Assembly: GCF_000423325.1 (NCBI RefSeq)
Contig: NZ_AUHT01000004.1
Location: forward strand, 398,284 to 462,283
Length of the DNA: 64,000 nucleotides
Origin: Lysobacter defluvii IMMIB APB-9 = DSM 18482
GTDB taxonomy: Bacteria > Pseudomonadota > Gammaproteobacteria > Xanthomonadales > Xanthomonadaceae
Reading direction: 5' to 3'
The notes beneath the pieces were generated by a model. It saw nothing but the letters and a program-made list of their open reading frames with translations, was not told the origin of the DNA and made no database searches. Below, piece by piece: positions 60,676 through 64,000 of this stretch; position 1 is the first letter of the stretch, and every line of letters begins with the position of its first letter. Position numbers and translations under genes: made by a program.

Positions 60676-61710
60676 TTCGCCCTTCTTCCGTTTGTTCTTG
60701 AGGATGTTAGCCAAATAGTCAACGGTAGATCGCTTGTAGATAATCGGTGTAGCTACGGGAACCTTTCCCGTGTCTTTGTACTGGTCTTCTTGCTGCTTGT
60801 TGCGGAAGTTGTATGCAGCGTAATCGAGATTACCCTTAACGCCGTTTTCCGTCAGGCACTTCCAGACTTCATTGCGCCCGATGCCAGGGACCTTTGCCTT
60901 GACCAAGTCTGCTAGCTGCGTGGCGGAGAGCGGGTATGTCTTTGTCAGGTTCTCCTTGATGTGCTGTATGACTTCTACCTGATCCACGGGACTCACGTCA
61001 CCAATCAGCTTCAGCGCAGGCGCCCCGCCCTTTTCAACAAACTGGCCTTCTTTTACGAACTTGAGCTTTGACGCAAGCGACTGATCAAGGACCAGAATCT
61101 GAGCCTTGTCCTTAGCAATTACGCCGCTCTCGGTGTCTAATATCGCTGCGTTCTGGGGGCCGGCCCGACCTATCTTGCCGAGTAGATCCAACCATTGCTC
61201 GTTGTTCCGCTCAAGGCGGTGATTGATAATTGCCCGCAGTTCGGCACCCTGAATCTTCTGAGTCCGCCCGCCATAGCGATAGTAAATTTCACCGCTCTTG
61301 ATTAGATTGTCCTTTCCCTCATCCTTGGTTGCGATAACCGGTTTCTCGACGGCTGGCTCAATGTAGAACACACCAAACTTCTTGCCCTCTATCTCCAGGC
61401 ATGCTTGGTGCCAACAGATGTTGCAGGAGAACAACTGGAGCAAGTGGCCAGAGATTATCTGCGGATCAATCCTATCGAATTGATCTATCGATTTATCTGA
61501 CATGCCAGTGAGAATCCGCGGCTTGTCCTTTACACCAAATATTAGATAGCCGCCCCGGTTATTGGCGAAAGCCGCGAAGTCCTTGAAGTAGTCCGCCAAT
61601 GCCGCAAGGTTGAATTGCTCCTTGAACTCCAGCTCTTGGCCTTCGCGGTGGTGTAGTCGGCCGTCATCATTGACTCTCAAGTAAGCCAGAACGCGATCTT
61701 CTTGCAACAC
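60670..61710 (-). CDS. AlbA_2 (Schlafen-like) domain protein
   Basis: A 346-residue cassette protein. The N-terminal AlbA_2 domain (about residues 20-160) has EGQELEFKEQFNLAALADYF, then FAAFANNRGGYLIFGVKDKP and YFKDFAAFANNR-type acidic/Asn motifs, with RIDPQIISGHLLQLFSCNIC. A middle linker is followed by a helical winged-helix-like C-terminal region (PLSATQLADLVKAKVPGIGR and NEVWKCLTENGVKGNLDYAA). AlbA_2/Schlafen domains bind ATP or act as RNases and occur in regulators and phage-defence proteins. GTG 61710 follows AAGGA. Composition is clearly lower in G+C than the flank. Function not determined. Confidence 0.75.
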   Translation of the reverse strand: MLQEDRVLAYLRVNDDGRLHHREGQELEFKEQFNLAALADYFKDFAAFANNRGGYLIFGVKDKPRILTGMSDKSIDQFDRIDPQIISGHLLQLFSCNICWHQACLEIEGKKFGVFYIEPAVEKPVIATKDEGKDNLIKSGEIYYRYGGRTQKIQGAELRAIINHRLERNNEQWLDLLGKIGRAGPQNAAILDTESGVIAKDKAQILVLDQSLASKLKFVKEGQFVEKGGAPALKLIGDVSPVDQVEVIQHIKENLTKTYPLSATQLADLVKAKVPGIGRNEVWKCLTENGVKGNLDYAAYNFRNKQQEDQYKDTGKVPVATPIIYKRSTVDYLANILKNKRKKGEA

Positions 61711-61729
61711 CGTAATCCTTCCTCGTGAA

Positions 61730-61789
61730 GCCTAACGCCAGAATTAAGCCGTGCCGCGAAGCGGCATCGGCTTGAATGAATTGTTAGAA
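61730..61789 (-). other. attC site 9 (short class)
   Basis: A 60-base site with cores GCCTAAC and GTTAGAA, arms TTAAGCCGTGCCGC and GCGGCATCGGCTT. The last core base is A instead of C or T. Confidence 0.9.
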
Positions 61790-61796
61790 ATCAGGC

Positions 61797-63191
61797 CTAG
61801 AAGACCTTCCTCTTTAAGTCTGAGAAGGCGTTTAGGCCGCCTCGCCAGTCGCTTCCCGTTTTAGGTAGTGTGAAGGGATAGCGCGAGTCGTCTTGAAATA
61901 GAAGCTTGTAGTGCTTGCCTTCTTCATAGATCACGAAGCCGATATCCTCTAACTCAGAACGCACCGAAGAGGTTAACGATGTGTAGTTCCGCAGCGCCTC
62001 TTTAAGCCGTTCCAATATGTCCTCTCGATCTCCGGGGTTCTCGTTGTTATCGATCAACGAATCGAAGACCTGACGCCTGCGTGAGTGTTGCTCTGATGAT
62101 TCCGCTGCTGCTTGAAGCGCATCTGTAATCAACCCAAGTTGCTCGCCTTGGTAAAGGTCAGTCTCATTCGTTTGAAGAATTATTGAGCTTTCCCCGCTGC
62201 CAGAGGAGGATCGCTCTCCTCTCTTGCTATAGCGAACTCTAATAATCTCTGCCTCCAACCTCAGGATCTCTTCGTCCTTCGCAGCAATCTCTCTATCGAA
62301 ATGTTCGATGTACTCATCGATATTTCCGGAGCCAGACGCTCTTAGCTCGTCAAGCTTCTGCCGAGACACCATTTCTTGCAGGTACGACCACGTGCATTCG
62401 CGTCGAGCACGTTGGTAAAGAAGAGACATTCTTACTTTCCTAGAAATTGCGGCGTGCAATGCCTCAGAGCTGCTCCACTTTCCTGGAAGGTAAGTCCACT
62501 TTCCGATCCCGTCCGGCCAATAGATGGCAACAGCACCTCCGTAGACATTCTCACCGTACACGTGCCGCATGATCTGCGATGAAAACCTCCGGCTAGGCTC
62601 TACAATCACGTGAGCCATGCCAGATATCCACTTTGACAGCCGAGATGGGTCAATCAGCAACTCTTCTTCGGAGTCTCTGCTTGCATAGACCACCGGCATT
62701 ACGCTTCCGGTGCTGGCACAGATGATCTGCTCAGCAAGATCTGTGTCGGTCTCCGCAAGATAAGTTGGCTGATCGGTTACAGGAAGGCTGCCGTCATGCC
62801 CTCCTGAGAAGCGCTCCATGAGGAGCTTCACGATATACGGTCGCTTCCCTTGCTCAAGGCGCTCTACTGGCAGCTCAGAGTCCACGTTCAGCTGAATGCT
62901 CACCCAGAAAGCGTCTTCAGTCTTATGTCCAACTACGTCCGTTACCCAACGAACGTCCTCGTTATCTGTTTTTTCATATCGAACGCCGCCGGTGGAGTTC
63001 GACTCGGAAATGTAGCTTGCGAAGTTTGCAGACTCCTCATCGTCTCCAAACTTTCCGTTAGTAGCATCTTCAGGAATGGAGTTCGAAAGCTTTGTGTGGG
63101 GGCTCTTCTTGATCCAAGTGCGACAGCACTCCAGAAGCTCCTCCATTGTTGTAGATGATGCGATTGGAAACTGCGTTTTGAAGGTCAGCAT
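61797..63191 (-). CDS. Large coiled-coil cassette protein of unknown function
   Basis: A 464-residue protein, the largest gene of the array. The N-terminal half is globular (DAFWVSIQLNVDSELPVERL, YIVKLLMERFSGGHDGSLPV, MPVVYASRDSEEELLIDPSR, SKWISGMAHVIVEPSRRFSS, YGGAVAIYWPDGIGKWTYLP). The middle is a coiled coil (about residues 260-310, HFDREIAAKDEEILRLEAEI). The last about 65 residues (ELEDIGFVIYEEGKHYKLLF, PFTLPKTGSDWRGGLN) look like a small alpha/beta domain of HicA-like shape, lacking the catalytic His; this is only a resemblance. Composition is lower in G+C. A defence role is possible. Confidence 0.6.
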   Translation of the reverse strand: MLTFKTQFPIASSTTMEELLECCRTWIKKSPHTKLSNSIPEDATNGKFGDDEESANFASYISESNSTGGVRYEKTDNEDVRWVTDVVGHKTEDAFWVSIQLNVDSELPVERLEQGKRPYIVKLLMERFSGGHDGSLPVTDQPTYLAETDTDLAEQIICASTGSVMPVVYASRDSEEELLIDPSRLSKWISGMAHVIVEPSRRFSSQIMRHVYGENVYGGAVAIYWPDGIGKWTYLPGKWSSSEALHAAISRKVRMSLLYQRARRECTWSYLQEMVSRQKLDELRASGSGNIDEYIEHFDREIAAKDEEILRLEAEIIRVRYSKRGERSSSGSGESSIILQTNETDLYQGEQLGLITDALQAAAESSEQHSRRRQVFDSLIDNNENPGDREDILERLKEALRNYTSLTSSVRSELEDIGFVIYEEGKHYKLLFQDDSRYPFTLPKTGSDWRGGLNAFSDLKRKVF

Positions 63192-63210
63192 TGCGAAAAC
63201 TCCCCCTGAG

Positions 63211-63322
63211 TTCTAACACCTAAGTTAAGCCGACCCGCGCAGTGGAGCGGGCCAGGTGGCAAGCTTTACCTGCCGCCTGGGCCGCGTAACGAAGCGGCTT
63301 CGGCTTAAACGCATTGTTAGGC
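63211..63322 (-). other. attC site 10 (long class)
   Basis: A 112-base site with cores TTCTAAC and GTTAGGC. Central extension GGCCAGGTGGCA...TGCCGCCTGGGCC around AAGCTTTACC. Confidence 0.88.
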
Positions 63323-63328
63323 GCCAAG

Positions 63329-63547
63329 CTAGTAGCCATGCTTCTCCGCGGCCAGCGCTTCCCCGACGAAGACCTTGATGCTCTGTGGTCTAGCCCCCGC
63401 GACCCACAAGGCCCGCCGCTTCTCCACAGTCACAGTCTGCCCCGCCACCGTCCCGGTCCACTTGTCCTTGAGCCGGAAGCTGAAGTGCGTCAGTGGATGT
63501 AACGGATGCTGCACCCAACGAGACTCATCAGGCGTCTCGATCTTCAT
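63329..63547 (-). CDS. Small cassette protein, true start probably upstream of the first ATG
   Basis: From ATG 63547 the frame gives 72 residues (MKIETPDESRWVQHPLHPLT, then SFRLKDKWTGTVAGQTVTVE and KVFVGEALAAEKHGY). The same frame stays open for about 28 codons upstream to a TAG in attC site 11 and reads like protein (FSIGSIPAKLTRGWFWGG), yet has no ATG, GTG or TTG. Possible initiation at ATT 63607, which has GGAG ahead, or a mutated start codon. No family recognised. Confidence 0.55.
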   Translation of the reverse strand: MKIETPDESRWVQHPLHPLTHFSFRLKDKWTGTVAGQTVTVEKRRALWVAGARPQSIKVFVGEALAAEKHGY

Positions 63548-63629
63548 GCCGCCCCAGAACCAGCCTCGGGTCAGCTTTGCAGGGATGCTTCCGATTGAGA
63601 AATCAATATCCGTGTGATCTCCATTTGGC

Positions 63630-63741
63630 GCCTAACATCTAAGTTAAGCCGAGCCGCGTAGTGGAGCCAACCACATGGCAAGCTTTACCTGCCATGCGGT
63701 TGGTGGAACGAAGCGGCTTCGGCTTGAACGCATCGTTAGGC
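63630..63741 (-). other. attC site 11 (long class)
   Basis: A 112-base site with cores GCCTAAC and GTTAGGC and extension CCAACCACATGGCA...TGCCATGCGGTTGG around AAGCTTTACC. Confidence 0.93.
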
Positions 63742-63972
63742 AATGCGAGTCTGTGTACTAACACTGCGGTACCAAACCGACACTAGCCAAAGTGCGGGAC
63801 CAAAGCTGCCGCCAGATGCTGATTGCTTGATGTGATGGATCTCCACGCCGGGGTTATCAGAAAGCCACTCATTGATGCGACTCTCGAAAGCGCTCGCATT
63901 GCCACCGTTGTCGCGAGGAAGAAATCCCTTGTCTCGCATCGGCGCTTCTACCCAAAACAACTTCACCTGCAT
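63736..63972 (-). CDS. Small cassette protein
   Basis: A 78-residue product: MQVKLFWVEAPMRDKGFLPR, then GGNASAFESRINEWLSDNPG and IHHIKQSASGGSFGPALWLV. The mixed alpha/beta pattern resembles small proteins of unknown function found in cassettes. ATG 63972 follows GGGG; the stop is in the attC site 11 core. Confidence 0.6.
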   Translation of the reverse strand: MQVKLFWVEAPMRDKGFLPRDNGGNASAFESRINEWLSDNPGVEIHHIKQSASGGSFGPALWLVSVWYRSVSTQTRIA

Positions 63973-63987
63973 GAAACCCCCTGTGGT

Positions 63988-64000
63988 ACCTAACACCTGA
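63988..64000 (-). other. attC site 12 (cut by window edge)
   Basis: ACCTAACACCTGA matches the first bases of the other sites; the rest lies beyond the window. Confidence 0.7.

Larger units (their letters stand above)
54707..64000 (-). mobile_element. Distal part of a chromosomal integron cassette array
   Basis: Twelve attC-like sites alternate with small genes that all lie on the minus strand. Each site reads, in gene direction, from a YYYAAC core to GTTRRRY, with complementary arms. By the normal layout attI and the integrase intI lie upstream of the first cassette, which is beyond 64,000 here; the low-coordinate end is the oldest. Base composition is markedly lower in G+C than the flanking chromosome, most clearly at 60.7-63.2 kb. 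Confidence 0.9.

Noticed and set aside
53504..64000. Prophage or ICE
   Set aside because: No phage structural, tyrosine-integrase or conjugation genes are present; attC sites and IS elements explain the region.

Overview
The window is high-GC (about two thirds G+C) chromosomal DNA of a gammaproteobacterium. It is most likely a member of the Lysobacteraceae/Xanthomonadaceae (Luteimonas- or Lysobacter-like). This rests on protein-level resemblance, a Pro-rich repetitive membrane protein that I recall from xanthomonads, REP-like repeats, and an array of Xanthomonas-type integron attC sites. The genus is inference; no 16S rRNA gene is present.

Left part (1-31 kb) is core genome. It holds ihfB (cut by the window edge), rpsA and cmk, an alternative L36 protein, and agmatine catabolism (aguA-aguB) with a TraB-family membrane protein. 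An efflux operon follows: one adaptor and two RND pumps. Next come two small c-type cytochromes, the Pro-rich repetitive membrane protein, nfuA, a pterin dehydratase and a TonB-like lipoprotein. Divergent rluC/rne, a GacA/UvrY-like regulator, a tRNA-Ser(TGA), a LysR regulator, serS, aroA-serC and an FHA-domain membrane protein complete this part.

Middle part (31-43 kb) looks like a locus for 3-hydroxybutyrate use. It holds a PHA-system protein, a 3-hydroxybutyrate oligomer hydrolase divergent from 3-hydroxybutyrate dehydrogenase, and a LuxR-type response regulator facing an SSS-domain hybrid histidine kinase (CrbSR/MxtR-ErdR-like). A TonB-dependent receptor is divergent from a GntP-family permease. 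Both divergent intergenic regions carry the same CGTAC-centred motif, so I propose one regulon.

From 43 to 53 kb lie small housekeeping and stress genes: two ferritin-like proteins, PhnA, a Sir2 deacylase, DUF1801, two VOC proteins, HIT, DUF1328, an M20 amidohydrolase, a membrane protein with a 66-bp internal tandem duplication, DUF305 and DUF2254.

Right part (53-64 kb) is mobile. A remnant of a PQQ dehydrogenase meets a truncated IS3-family element, which is interrupted by a complete IS3-family element with a -1 frameshift signal. Beyond it is the distal end of a chromosomal integron: twelve attC sites (one cut by the window edge, one split by an IS) and cassette genes that all read leftwards. 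The integrase and attI are therefore expected to the right of 64,000. Cassettes encode small membrane proteins, lipoproteins, a ClpP-fold lipoprotein, a GIY-YIG nuclease, an AlbA_2/Schlafen-domain protein and a 464-residue coiled-coil protein.

The most striking object is an IS110-family (IS1111-group) element inserted exactly inside an attC. Its 340-base non-coding 3' region contains short segments matching both halves of the attC target and both ends of the element. This is the layout expected for a bridge/seek guide RNA that directs insertion into integron recombination sites.
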